A stretch of DNA of 64,000 nucleotides from Aricia agestis (GCF_905147365.1 NC_056428.1:29852001-29916000), one strand, 5' to 3'. Counted from the first letter of the stretch, positions 47,601 to 57,479 are shown. Numbers and translations: made by a program. Notes: a model not told the origin generated them from the sequence alone.

Positions 47601-50600
47601 ATTTAGACTAAGATGTAAGAGTGTCATCTGGGTTCTAGTAAAAACCATAAATATTAATATAAAAGCTTGTATCAATAAGGATTATTTGACAAAAACCTTG
47701 TTTAATTATTATGTTGACTAGTAATCCCAATAATAAATAAAGTAACATATTGCAAAAAGGTTGGCGAAACCTGAAATATTCACTTGACAATGACATTTAT
47801 GTCACTTTGACACCTTTGACAGTGACGTACTGTAGTAGCTTTTTTGATCTTGAATTAAAAATCGGAGTTTAGTACAGGTTCCCTAGAACATTTTTTTGAC
47901 CTGATTACTATCAAGCAAAGGATCATAGGCATTTTGGATAAGTCTCAACAGAGATAAAATGTATACCATTAGATAGCTCTTAGTAAGTAGGTAAAAAAGT
48001 TATATGGCGCCCAGCCCCTAGCAACTGTACTTTTTGAAATAATATACAGTCAACGTACAAGGCCGGCGTTCCGACGTAGTTTTTGTCGTCTATGTGGTAA
48101 GATTTATTTGCGCTTAGAAAGGTTACATATGTCTCATCTTAGATAGTACCCCTTAGATTTACGCTCACAGTAGTAGTTTAACCCCTCCCTCATACTGCTT
48201 ACCCTTGGACGGCGGAGCAGGTAACGATGACAGAAGAGAAAATATAAATAGAAGATAAGTGTGTAGACATAAGACTGTATAACGGCCGTTCCCAATATTC
48301 AATCTATCTCTGGTTTGACATACAACCGATCGCAGCTAACATTGAATTGACATAAAATATATGTCTCTAATGTCTAACGGCCGTTCCCAATATTTGATCT
48401 ATCTCTGGTTTTGCCCTACTAGAGATAGGAATAGCTCACATTAGACATTAGAGACATATATTTTATGTCAATTGTGAGCTATTCCTATCTCTAGTAGGGC
48501 AAAACCAGAGATAGATCAAATATTGGGAATGGCCGTTATGTGAGCTATTCCTATCTCTAGTAGGGCACAACCAGAGATAGATCAAATATTGGGAACGGCC
48601 GTAAGTGTATAAATTGTATTAAGAACTTAAATCCCTTAACTTAAAATCAGGGGCAATAGCATTATTTAAAAAAAAATACGGATGGACGGACTGACAGACT
48701 GAAACTATAATATAAGTGTTTCTTGTTGACTACGGAACCCTAAAAATAATCATGTTATAATGTAACGTGATGTTAACAGTATGAAATAAGAATAAGAATA
48801 CATTTATTTTGTCAACACACAACATACACAAAACAGAAGAAAAAATAATAATAAAAAGAAAAGCCCTAAGCTACATTTGTATATATTATGTGATGTCAAA
48901 ATTGGCCCCAGCTCAGCTATACGCAGCAAGCAAGCCCGCTGCACTGGTATTCTGCAAGGGCCAAAGAGTGACTTCACCACATAATGGACAGGGTAAACAA
49001 CACTTATGACTAAGTATACCAATAATACAACAATATACAAAAAGAAAAGAGAAAAAAAAAACTAATACTATATATCCCTAAAACGAACAGGTGTAATATT
49101 ATAATTTATAGTAAAGGTTGTTGCTTATGTACCTTTAAACAAAAAAAGAAAAATGTTTGACAGCTGCAGGGGTCTATACTCTATAATCTATGGATAAAAA
49201 AATAAATAAAAACACATGGATTGTTTTAGCGTTTGTGTATGTATGAGCACTGATGTCACTTTTAACATGGCTTTACTCAAAAAGTACAACGACTCTTGAC
49301 TAGCGCCCTAATGGTCATTAATGTACATGGGTATACCTTCCTAAAAATAATCCATTCCTGTTGAGTCCAATACCAGAGCCCATACATTTTTGCCCATCAT
49401 CATTTTTCGTGAGTAGCTTCATTTTGATAAGACAAACAATTTCCTCTGCGGAAATTCTCGAAAGTGGTAGCTAACAGAGATAGAAATATAACTATTAACC
49501 TATAAATATAAAATAAAATCAGCTGGTTAGGGTTCTGTTTTAGGATTCCGTACTCAACGAGGACTTGTGTGAGCACACGACGCCGATTGTTTGGTCGGCC
49601 AACTCGGCAGAAATCCGAAGCGTGTAAAATTTTCCATTAAAAAATCTATTTTTCCATTCAAAAATCTATCGCTGTGAAAGGAACCGTGCGAGAGCAATCG
49701 GCCGACTGTTGTCTAGTCTGTGCATTTACCATCAACCCAACTGTTTAGTTGGCGTAGTGTGCGCACTATCGGCCGATAGGGAAGTCTGCGGTCTGCGGGG
49801 GCGCTAGCAGAGTACAGACAGACACACTTTTGCATTTATAATAATACTAGCGACCCGCCTCGGCGTCGCACGTTTATAAAATATATATAGCCACTGAAAA
49901 AATGATTAAAATCGATAGCCTATGATCCTTCACGTGGTCTACTTCTTATCTGTGCCAAATAACATAAAAATTGCTCCAGTAGTTAGCGAGATAAGCCCTT
50001 TCGAAAAATTTCCACCGTTTTTTCCCACATTCTCCTATTAGTCTTAGCGTGATAAAATATAGCGTATAGCCTTCCTCGATAAATGGGCTATCTAACACTG
50101 AAAGAATCATCAAAATCCGTTGCGTAGTTTTAAAGATTAAAGGGAACAAATGGACATGAGGGAAAGAAAGCGACTTTGTTTTATAATATGTATAGATGGA
50201 TACTTTATCTTCTTTTTTAACCCCCGACAAAAAAGAGGGGTGTTATAAGTTTAACGTGTCTGTCTGTCTGTCTGTTTGTCTGTGTGTGTATCTGTCCGTG
50301 GCATCGTAGCATCCAAACGGGTGGACCGATTTTGATCTAGTTATGTTCAGTAAATGTTGATTGTTACAGTGGGGCTCCAATTGTGAAGGTTGGCTGTGGT
50401 GCAGACTTCTCCATGATCTTGGATTGTAATGGTGCATTGCATTCCTTTGGATTACCAGAATATGGCCAACTTGGTAAACACATTTATTATAATTTTAATA
50501 TCAACCTAAACTAATAACTCCTTAACATCGAAATGGAGTGAAGTATAGAATGGTTACCCTCATGATTACTCAAATATGGATTCAGTTACTGACATAATGG

Positions 50601-53600
50601 CCCGTTTACATTTTTCCGACCTAGTGATCCAATGCAGCGCTGGATCGCTATTGCAATAAATGAAACGGGCACTAGAATTAAATTCAGGGCACTTCGTCTT
50701 GAGGGTCAAGCGTTTGGAGTCCCGCCACAAAGTCAATTTTAGCTCCTTTGTGGTGAGGGTCCCGACGCATCATCTACCGACCTTCGAGAAGGAGTTCTGG
50801 CCGATTGGAGTCGTCTACAGAAGGTTCCGAGGACGACTTCCGAACACGTCGCGCCCCACGTCGCAGACAATACGTGTTTAGTGCTTAGTGTTAGCTTTAG
50901 TTTATATGTTATGTATGTTAGTCTATAAGGTATATATAATATGGGCCAAGATGCCTGATTTAAATAAAGAAATAAAAATAAATAAATAAAATAAAATAAA
51001 TGCAGCGCTGTATTGCTATTGGAATAAATGAAACCGGCACTGGAATACAATTCAGAGCAATCCAGCGCTGGTTTGATCACTGGATTGGAATAATATAAAC
51101 CGGCTCTCTCATAGTATTTATTATTCATAGACCCTTACTATAGTTTGTGCGTTTTATGATGATATGCGTGACACATTATTATTGACAATAGTAGGGAAGT
51201 TACCTAACAAAAATTAATCGATAATTTAAAAATATCGAATCACTTCGTAAAGGAATTGCAATCGAAATTATTGATTTCGTACTGACATTTCAGTGGTGCC
51301 GGCGATTTAAGATGGCCGCCATTTTTTATCGATTTGATTTCGATCCAACAGAGTCAATCTCTCATGACATAAGTTCCGTTTCATGCATCTGACATTTTTC
51401 AAATGTTTTCGTAACAATAATTTTATACTCCTATTTCACAGTTAATATTTATAGGTAATTTTATATTAATAAGTTAGCAACTATTCATTTTTATTCATTT
51501 ACAATTATAGGAAACATTTGTTTTTGTAGATGGAATATAATTTATTACATTTTGATTTTTTTTGGTTTCTTGTAAAAAAAACCCGTAGCAAGGAACATGA
51601 AAACTGTCACCCATATCATCTTAAAACGCACAAACTATAATAAACATATTTACACATGGGTGTTTGTCTTTATTTCCACTTGATAGACAAATGTATGCTG
51701 TGTAAGCTTTTTTACTAGTAAGGGGTTTGTGTGTTTGCGCACTAAGTAGAGAGGTATAATATTTAATACAATATATAGATTATATAGATTTTTTTAAGTA
51801 CTTAACTGAAATTTTTAGGCCACAACACGGATGGAAAGTATTTTGTGACGTCCACGAAACTGTCATATCATTTTGAAACGGTGCCAAAACATGTGGCTTT
51901 CTTCTTTGAGAAGTCAAAGGATGGCCATGTCACTCCGGTCAAAGACGTTGACATTGTGGACTTCTCGTGCGGAAATAATCACACTGTAAGTATTTCGTCT
52001 AAAGCAGGGGTTCCCAATCTTTTTCAGCCTGCGGCGCAGTTACATGTCACAATATTTTGTCACGGCGCCCTACTCTACCTAGCTATTAGAAAAAGATACC
52101 ATCGAGGAAATTGATTCCTAGGCAGTTGATGAACCAACGTCATGTGGTCGGCTTTAATATCGATTCAATGTTAGCTATGATCGGTCGGTCGGATTGGAAG
52201 TCGGGTTGGACTTAACGCAACCAAATTACTTAGGTCCGCCATCTGCCTAGGAATCAAGTTCTCTGATAACACCTTTAATGATATTAGGTACAGCAGGAAA
52301 ATAGTAATAAACAAATATATAATCATCTACCTGCTTTACATTTAAAATATTATTTTATTAATTATTTATTTATTTTATTTTATAATATTTCGCGGCGCCC
52401 CACATACCTTTCCACGGCGCACTGGGGCGCACAATTTGGCTAGCTACTATAACAGTACTTTATTTTTAAAGGTGGCCATCGACTCGAAGAAGCGAGCGTT
52501 CAGTTGGGGTTTCGGTGGCTTCGGTCGCCTGGGCCACGCCGAGCAGAAGGACGAGAGTGTTCCGCGACTGATCAAGTATTTCGACTCCCAGGCGCGCGGC
52601 GTCCGCTCCGTTCACTGCGGCGCCACGTACAGCCTGGCTGTTAATGAGCTCGGTGAGTTGTCTCGCTCCCACCGCCCGTAGCAGTGGCGGCCTTGGGGGG
52701 GAACAGGGTAATTATGTCAAGCAAAAAGTGGCATTTTATTAGAATTTTTGGTGGTGAGGTCCCGGTGTCGGTGGCAGTGGACAGACGGCCAAAGGGATTC
52801 AAAGAAAAGGGAATCAAAGACCTGGAAGTGTGTAAGGTAGCCACTGAGTCGTGTATATCGTGTATAATATCGTATTTAGGCTACAAACTATGGAAAAAAA
52901 TAACCTAAAAAATGAATTAACCTGCATAACACTTAGAAGGCCGGCTGTTACTATACTATAAGTAGTGCCATATTAAAGTGTTGGCACCGGAAGTCAGTGC
53001 TTTGTAATTGTAATTCGCCGATAATAATTGTAGAAGCACCAATATAGATAATTTTTTATTACTGAACGGCAAATTTGTAATAAATATTAATAATATTAAA
53101 ATTATTCGTTTTCCATTTTAGGTGCCCTGTTTTTGTTTGGTCAGACCAAGCGTACTGGTGAGGCTAACATGTACCCTAAGCCCGTGCAAGACCTTACTGG
53201 TAAGTTAAAAATCCACTTATGTACTTATAGAACTTTTAATTTTGATTTAAATCGTTATTAACGGCTTATTTGGTTAATATCAGATATGTATTTATAAATT
53301 CCAAAATGTACTATATTCATAATTACTAGAGTTAGACGCAGTAAACTTTGTGGTACGTTTTTCCTGGTGTATATCTCCTGGACTTCCCCAAATATTTCAA
53401 GACTAAAATTAGCCAAATCAGTTCAGCCGTAATTGAGTTTTAGCGAGACTAACAAAATAGGGTAATAAAGTTATTTAAAAAGTTTGAAGAATTATTATTG
53501 TAATGAAATAAACAATGGATGTGTATTGTGTTGTAGGTTGGAACATTCGCAGCGTGGGCACCAGTAACACGTCTATAGTGATAGCCGCAGACGACACACT

Positions 53601-55135
53601 CATAGCCTGGGGCGTATCCCCCACATACGGCGAACTTGTTAGTATGATCTTATACTATTTTTGCATATTTATGTTATTTGTATTTTAAAACGCCTCTGTG
53701 GTTCAGTGGTTTAGAGCGTCACTCTTGAGTCGGAGGTCGTGGGTTCGATTCCTGCGTTAGAAACATGTTACTTTCAAGTTCGATTAGGACTATGCAGGCT
53801 GATGACTCGATTTTCTGACAAGTAAGATGATCCATGCGTCGGATGGGCATGTAAAAAGTCGGTCCTGCGTCTGATCTCTCGCCAGTCGTGTCGGTCGTCT
53901 GTCCCACTGGGTTATGAGAGTGAAGGAATAGATACTGCTGTGGCGGTAGAACGGCAAGATATATACAACGTCTGAAATGACGTCAGTGGGCTTCGGCCTG
54001 ACCGAGCATGCTATCTCTCTCGGTCGGAAGATCTTCCTATTCGGCCGCCACGAACAACGTTAAATTGGTGACCACCGACAAGGATCACATCCTTCTGGAC
54101 ATTAATCATCATCAACACTCCCCGCCCCTCCGCACCACGTCAGCAGACATCAAGCATAACCGGGTTGCCTCGACCATAAGCCGCGATGGAGGTCCGCGCC
54201 GGTCGAACCCGCGTCTGGCTTGAACGGGACCGCCATAGGCTACAACGATCGGTCAGCAAGCAGAGCACGTGGTCCCTCTCCTGGTCATTGCACGCGTAGC
54301 TTTGGCCCACACCTGACAACACAAGCGCATCGAAGAATACCACAGGTCTTCGGGGGGGAATAATGTGGCGGTACCCACAATTCGCTTAACATTCCTGCAT
54401 CGCGCTATCGAAGTTTCGGAGAACGGCAAGATATATACAACGTCTGAAATGACGTCAGTGAGCTTCGGCCTGACCGAGCATGCTATCTCGCTCGGTCGGA
54501 AGATCTTCCTTTTCGGCCGCCACTAACAACGTTAAACTACGCACACCTGTGCACTATAAAATTACCCAATAATTCGTTTATCCCTTTACCCTTAACCCGT
54601 TTTCCTGTAAAAACTGTCCTATGTCGTTCCTTGAGACACCAAGTATCTGCTTACCATTTCATCAACTACGAATCCTTATTATGATTTTTATTAATCTATA
54701 TTCAATTGGTCCCTATAGTATATTATAGTCTATTTGGATTTTTTTGTGATTGCAGAATTATTTTTTTCCCGTGGTCTCTGTAGACTGTATGGTGCATTAA
54801 ATTCCAGTAAATTGTTCTAGCCGTTTACGAGATGTCATTATAAATAAAAATGGGGTTTCCTTACACTCGGAACCTTTATTTCGCTTTGTCCGTCTATCCG
54901 TCTATCCTCTAAAGTTAATACATATACATGAAGAAAACTCTACAATGCTATTACATTTTGGCAGGGTACGGGTGAAATCAACAAGTCTACGGCTAGACCG
55001 AAGGAGGTCTCCCGCATGGATGGCTTGTGTGTGACTCAAGTCGCTATGGGCTTCTCTCACACCCTTCTGCTCTGCGATGACACTTCCGAAGAGGTGAAAA
55101 CGAAGCTCGCTTCCATGCCAACATTCGAACCCTAA
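41459..55135 (+). CDS. RCC2: RCC2 / TD-60 homologue (regulator of chromosome condensation 2), 11 coding exons
   Basis: Join 41459-41641, 45439-45585, 45924-45999, 46192-46323, 46812-46911, 50370-50473, 51819-51985, 52472-52652, 53122-53199, 53537-53637, 54965-55135. All introns are GT-AG and phases match, giving 479 residues (human RCC2 is about 520). A basic, Ser/Asp/Glu-rich N-terminal tail of about 60 residues (KRAG, RPKKTKK) is followed by RCC1-type propeller blades. The repeat signatures are clear: GHSVLVSEEGEAYTFG, GRNHTLFV, YACGDNKSGQCGLGN, CGADFSMILDCNGALHSFG, PEYGQLGHN, AFSWGFGGFGRLGHAEQKDE and MGFSHTLLLCDD. From the family, RCC2/TD-60 is a nuclear, centromere- and midzone-associated protein needed for mitotic progression and linked to Rac1, Arf6 and RalA signalling. 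RCC1 itself is excluded because the C-terminal blades (WGFGGFGRLGHAEQKDE, then WGVSPTYGELG) match RCC2. The human TFGELGYGD region reads TYGELGTGE here, across the last intron. Confidence 0.96.
41660..41770. mobile_element. GCTTCG-rich transposon end in RCC2 intron 1
   Basis: It starts AGTGTCCGACCGAAGCTTCG about 18 bp after the splice donor and consists of CTTCGG / CCGAAG repeats in both orientations. A matching inverted end (CTTCGGCTTCGGCC, then ATTCGGTCGGACAACACT) is at 44860-44932, so the two may be ends of one element enlarged by later insertions. No matching 8-bp flanks were found. Confidence 0.55.
41869..41931. repeat. Inverted repeat with 22-23-bp arms
   Basis: AATAAACAAACACTAACTTC, then TTA, is followed after an AT-rich loop by TAAGAAGTTAGTGTTTGTTTATT on the same strand, giving a near-perfect hairpin. 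Confidence 0.8.
42058..43090. mobile_element. Long-TIR fold-back element in RCC2 intron 1
   Basis: GAATGCGTGAGCG, GGAACTTATTCAGGGTGCTT and AACATACTAAAA on the left recur inverted on the right (TTTTAGTATGTT, CACCCTGAATAAGTTCC, CGCTCACGCACTC). The inner arms also match (gatgcgttgtag / ccacaacgcatc; ggctaataac / gtattagcc), so the TIRs exceed 200 bp. There is no transposase; frames inside are short. Confidence 0.75.
43133..43300 (+). mobile_element. Truncated Helitron-like 5' end, family 1
   Basis: TCTATACTAATATTATAAAT, then gcgaaagtatctctgtctgt and ttcacgccaaaactactgaa. The 3' part is lost at the SINE fragment. Confidence 0.65.
43312..43415 (+). mobile_element. SINE 3' fragment with B-box-like sequence
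   Basis: tcatcccgggagtcctgggt ends in a GGTTCGAGTCC B box, followed by ggcggaacaaaaagttttca and atgttcctgggtcttggatg. The A box and 5' part are not seen. Confidence 0.5.
43878..44111 (-). mobile_element. Helitron-like 3' part, family 1, cut by later insertions
   Basis: On the minus strand it ends CTAG at 43878-43881 with the ccgcgac hairpin region. The body is interrupted at 43989 by a Harbinger-like MITE and at 44112 by another family 1 element in the opposite orientation. Confidence 0.65.
43990..44066. mobile_element. Miniature Harbinger-like palindromic MITE (77 bp)
   Basis: Arms GGGCCGCGCTACACCGGAAT, then GG, and the exact complement (44045-44066) surround a 33-bp centre. They are flanked by TTA (43987-43989 and 44067-44069). 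The undisturbed Helitron sequence at 29150 (accccttaaatcaaaa) shows the target. Confidence 0.8.
44113..44751 (+). mobile_element. Helitron-like element, family 1, complete copy (639 bp)
   Basis: It begins TCTATACTAATATTATAAAT and ends GCGGGCAACAGCTAG, with A before and T after. A hairpin CGCGGAC-GAA-GTCGCG lies about 12 nt upstream of CTAG. There is no Rep/helicase, so it is non-autonomous. Confidence 0.82.
45439..45585 (+). CDS. RCC2: RCC2 exon 2
   Basis: 49 codons, phase 0-0, between ttcttgcag and gtagga. It encodes the entry into the propeller, with AGMVSWDLVAKRD corresponding to the GATNWDLIGRKE region of vertebrate RCC2. Confidence 0.95.
45924..45999 (+). CDS. RCC2: RCC2 exon 3
   Basis: Phase 0-1. 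It encodes FRLIVSGCSAGHSVLVSEEG and then EAYTF, an RCC1-repeat strand with the GHS motif. Confidence 0.95.
46192..46323 (+). CDS. RCC2: RCC2 exon 4
   Basis: Phase 1-1. It encodes RNPCGQLGFGDTT, then AAVGRNHTLFVT, completing one blade and starting the next. Confidence 0.95.
46812..46911 (+). CDS. RCC2: RCC2 exon 5
   Basis: Phase 1-2. It encodes DTGTVYACGDNKSGQCGLGN, a textbook RCC1 repeat. The donor is gtaagt. Confidence 0.95.
47041..47869. mobile_element. Mariner-like MITE in RCC2 intron 5, TA target
   Basis: AACTCCGATTTTTAATTCAA, continuing GATCGAAAAAACTACTACA, is repeated inverted at 47832-47869, differing by one base. TA flanks both sides (47039-47040 and 47870-47871). TIRs of about 38 bp with TA duplication fit a Tc1/mariner derivative. 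There is no transposase. Confidence 0.75.
48283..48601. mobile_element. Compound fold-back MITE with TAA target duplication
   Basis: The terminal module CGGCCGTTCCCAATATT is flanked by TAA (48280-48282 and 48602-48604). The same module recurs internally: direct at 48378, inverted near 48530 and at the right end. GATAGGAATAGCTCACA-type arms are present in three orientations, so one copy appears inserted into, or duplicated within, another. Confidence 0.75.
49540..49860. repeat. Unclassified GC-richer repeat block in RCC2 intron 5
   Basis: Contains ggattccgtactcaacgagg, gttggcgtagtgtgcgcact and atcggccgatag, with inverted cgattgtttggtcggcc / caatcggccgactg. It is probably a TIR element, but the boundaries are not resolved. 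Confidence 0.35.
49857..50196 (-). mobile_element. Helitron-like element, family 3, uninterrupted copy (340 bp)
   Basis: On the minus strand it starts TCTATACATATTATAAAACA at 50196 and ends GGCGGGTCGCTAG (49857). Outside bases are T and A. It provides the empty-site reference for the retroposon at 15327. Confidence 0.75.
50370..50473 (+). CDS. RCC2: RCC2 exon 6
   Basis: Phase 2-1, after a 3.46-kb intron filled with repeats. It encodes VGCGADFSMILDCNGALHSF, then GLPEYGQL. Confidence 0.95.
50590..51110. mobile_element. TIR element in RCC2 intron 6, split by a retroposed fragment
   Basis: Left GGCCCGTTTACATTTTTCCG, then gatccaatgcagcgctgg, is mirrored on the right by ccagcgctggtttgatcac and TATAAACCGGCTC. 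The middle holds the insertion 50693-50999. Confidence 0.6.
50693..50999 (+). pseudogene. Retroposed ORF1 3' end of a retroelement with A-rich tail
   Basis: An open stretch reads RVKRLESRHKVNFSSFVVRV, then PTHHLPTFEKEFWPIGVVYR and RFRGRLPN. This is the kind of C-terminal domain seen in non-LTR ORF1 or gag-like proteins of insect retroelements. It ends in ataaagaaataaaaataaat-type A-rich repeats. The 5' part is missing. The flanking ~60-bp direct repeats (50633-50692, 51000-51059) look like a target duplication. Confidence 0.6.
51819..51985 (+). CDS. RCC2: RCC2 exon 7
   Basis: Phase 1-0. It encodes GHNTDGKYF and FFFEKSKDGHVTPVKDVDI, the loop-containing blade specific to RCC2 (vertebrate IFIEKTKDGQILPV), then FSCGNNHT. 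Confidence 0.95.
52006..52440 (+). mobile_element. hAT-Charlie-like element in RCC2 intron 7 with nested MITE
   Basis: It opens CAGGGGTTCCCAATCTTTTT with the subterminal ctgcggcgcagttac typical of Charlie-type hAT elements. cggcgccccacatacct and cggcgcactggggcgc occur near the right side, where the expected CCCCTG end is missing. Inside, TTGATTCCTAGGCAG / CTGCCTAGGAATCAA (52110-52256) bound a second MITE; a half of that family is at 62530. Confidence 0.6.
52472..52652 (+). CDS. RCC2: RCC2 exon 8
   Basis: Phase 0-1. It encodes VAIDSKKRAFSWGFGGFGRL, then GHAEQKDESVPRLIKYFDS. This is the most conserved stretch with vertebrate RCC2, and local GC content is high. Confidence 0.96.
52682..52910. 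mobile_element. hAT-like terminal fragment in RCC2 intron 8
   Basis: GCAGTGGCGGCCTTGGGGGG, 30 bases after the exon 8 donor, resembles the end at 62864-62877 (CCCCGCCACTG). The right end was not found, so this is tentative. Confidence 0.35.
53122..53199 (+). CDS. RCC2: RCC2 exon 9
   Basis: Phase 1-1. It encodes ALFLFGQTKRTGEANMYPKP, then VQDLTG. Confidence 0.94.
53537..53637 (+). CDS. RCC2: RCC2 exon 10
   Basis: Phase 1-0. It encodes WNIRSVGTSNTSIVIAADD, then AWGVSPTYGEL. The donor is the weaker gttagt. It is followed by an intron carrying a SINE that contains a TRIM-like element. Confidence 0.9.
53691..54570 (+). mobile_element. tRNA-derived SINE, split by a TRIM-like insertion
   Basis: Same family as 35540-35910: head CGCCTCTGTGGTTCAGTGGT, B box GGTTCGATTCC, body gatgatccatgcgtcggatg, ggtcctgcgtctgatctctc. 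It is interrupted after gaatagatactgc (53938) and resumes at about 54541 (gcacacctgtgcactataaa). It lies in RCC2 intron 10. Confidence 0.82.
53939..54535 (+). mobile_element. TRIM-like miniature LTR retrotransposon (597 bp)
   Basis: Direct terminal repeats: 5' copy 53939-54064 and 3' copy 54364-54535. Both start TGTGGCGGTA and end CGTTAA, sharing gaacggcaagatatatacaa, cgtctgaaatgacgtcagtg and gcttcggcctgaccgagcat. The 5' repeat lacks ~50 bp present in the 3' repeat. A primer-binding-like TTGGTGACCACCGACAAGG follows the 5' repeat at once, and a purine tract CGGGGGGGAA precedes the 3' repeat. The 300-bp interior has no pol. Flanks ACTGC / ACTAC fit a 5-bp duplication with one change. Confidence 0.72.
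54965..55135 (+). CDS. RCC2: RCC2 exon 11 (C-terminus and stop)
   Basis: 57 codons including TAA at 55133-55135. It encodes GTGEINKSTARPKEV and VAMGFSHTLLLCDD, and ends in MPTFEP. The C-terminal tail after the last blade is shorter than in vertebrates. Confidence 0.94.
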   Translation, partial: GTGEINKSTARPKEVSRMDGLCVTQVAMGFSHTLLLCDDTSEEVKTKLASMPTFEP

Positions 55136-57470
55136 ACAGCAAGCATAAGAAACTATTATCTGAATTATTCCCGTTGTGATGTCAATTTTAATGGTACCTC
55201 TGGTTTGATTTTATCTTTTGAAGCTTCTTATTCATGATATTTTAAAGTGTTAGGCGTCATCCATAAAGTACGTCGACGTGGATATTTACTGGCAGAATCA
55301 AAGTTGTGCTAAGGCGCATTTAATGTTTCACTTTCGACCGCTGAATTCGACTATCGACCATTCGAGGTATCGTTTCTTGATTTTACCACTATCATAAAAC
55401 GTAGGTAGAACCTCTTCTTGTTATCCTTAACGTATGAAGTACTTTATGGATGCTGCTTTAGCTGTGTAAAATGGCTCAGAAATGCTCAGAAACTTTTTAA
55501 CTTACATAATATTTAAAAAACAGTACTTGTTTTATTATATTTTGAAGTATTGTATTTCTGAAAGCTTTTTACTGAAAGCTACTAAGTTTTATACCTCATT
55601 CTTTGATTGACAATCATGATCATCATAATTTTAGTTCTGTTTACAAGGTAGCATTGCTTTACTTACCTCCTTACTTAAAAACGTTTAGTTGTCGTAAGCA
55701 TAATCTTTACATTATAACCATTTTAAATCCTAAATAAAGATCTGTATTTCATTTCATAATCACCAGATACAACCATGCGTATAGAAGACTGTTTAATAAT
55801 ATTAGCATAACATTTTTACGAATTTAATTTTTTTTCTATTTGATTTTTATTTTCGATTGTACAACGTAGCAAAGAGTGATACATTTTTATGTATGCAATG
55901 TGTTCAGTTTTCTTGTAAGTTTTTAAACATTTAATATTATAGCAGACAATCAAGTTTTGTAGAATTGCTACACGTTTCGACGTCTTTAAGTGTTTTCTTC
56001 CTACCTCAAGTACAACAGACAATGTAACGATATAAGATAATATTTAGTATTGTTTGAAGATTAAGCAACTAAGGGTGCAGGTTGGTAGTGGACGAAAGAA
56101 AGTAGTATCATATTAATATGGTATGTTATAGAAATTAAAAGAAGAATTAAAAATATTGCTGTGCGCTTCTGAAGCAGGAGCGCGAGCGTAGTTACTGCCG
56201 TATTAATTACACGAGCCCTGGGCAAAGGTCCCCCATGATACGTAAATTACCCTTCCTGAAGGCCCGCGAACAAATTTTTATATACGGGGCCCTTCCGTTA
56301 AGCTCCCTTTCTGAAGCTTAAAGACGTCCGCTACCAACTTTACCACAAAACATAATATTGTGTCGATTGTATTTTGTATTATTCATAAAATATTGTAAAC
56401 TTTAGTTTCATACTTATTGAAATAGCCTGTGGTCGTCCGTTTTTGTTCAATATTGTAAGAATACGTTTGTAATACTGTGATCACACTAATTGTAGTGTAG
56501 CAACGAAATTGCCAACAGTTATACTGTAATAAAATATGTATTATTCATAATAACTCTCGAGAAAATACATGTGAATGTTTACGTGAAAGACTTATTTTTG
56601 TCAGATACTGATATTGTAGTTTTAGATAATTAGAGTATCTCAATTAAGTGGTTAATTTAAATATTATATTGCTGAATCGGCTCAGTGGCCAGTGTCCGTT
56701 TTAAGAAGAATTATGTTGAATCTTTTAAGACTATGGTGGTCATTGATATTTGTGATCGGCCCCAACTTGCAACTGCCCACCTCGTTCGATGTTTTAGTAT
56801 ACGATATTAGGATTTAATTAACATTTTTCTACTACTATATTGTGAAACTTCACACTACGGTTAAGGGTTTTTCTATGTACGTACTTACTGTTATAGTTTA
56901 ATTTAAATTAATACATTTAAGGATGCAAATAACACTATTGTGTATTTGTAGATTAGTTAGCTAAGAGATACACATTCCCGTAACTTCTGAAACATCCTTG
57001 CCCTAACACTACTATAACCAGTAATGTTACTATTTATAATGTCATTTCAGATTCGAAATGCAATTTAAAGGTATATGATGTATGTTAATATGACTGTGGC
57101 TCGAACCACGAGACGAGTTACAAACTTTATACGTCATTTGTTTCGTGGATATGATGACCACAGCGCGGAGTATCCGTTTTAGTGAATAAACCATGTTTAA
57201 ATTAGTAAGACTAAAATGCTGTGTAACTTCTTATTGTATCATGATTTTAATTTTTTATAGTATTTTCTTTTAATTGTAATTACGCATTTTAATTTATCAA
57301 GGGAAAGTATTATTTTCATGTATCGGTTTTAACAATTTAAATATACCTACCTATGTAAAGTCTTGCTTGCTAAATTATGACTTTTAAATTAAACTTTTCG
57401 AATAATATCAATTGTGTTTTATTCTGGAAAATATTAGGTTGGGGAAAAAGTTTCTTCGCATCTATACATC
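55136..57470 (+). promoter_or_regulatory. RCC2: RCC2 3' UTR region with candidate polyadenylation signals
   Basis: AATAAA hexamers occur at 55733-55738, 56528-56533 and 57185-57190. The first is about 600 bases after the stop and is the simplest choice. The others would allow a longer 3' UTR. A TIR-bearing repeat sits at about 55256-55465 inside the proximal 3' UTR. No other open coding signal is seen; 56150-56340 is GC-richer and looks like a repeat fragment. Confidence 0.5.
55256..55465. mobile_element. MITE-like inverted-repeat element in the RCC2 3' UTR
   Basis: It starts near GCGTCATCCATAAAGTAC and ends near GAAGTACTTTATGGATGC, so the ends are inverted copies of about 16 bp. If the first polyadenylation site is used, this element is transcribed as part of the RCC2 mRNA. 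Confidence 0.5.
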
Positions 57471-57479
57471 TTCTTCTTA

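Noticed and set aside
52436..52908. Opposite-strand frames over RCC2 exon 8
   Set aside because: They are shadows of the real exon; only the plus strand matches RCC2 and has matching splice phases.
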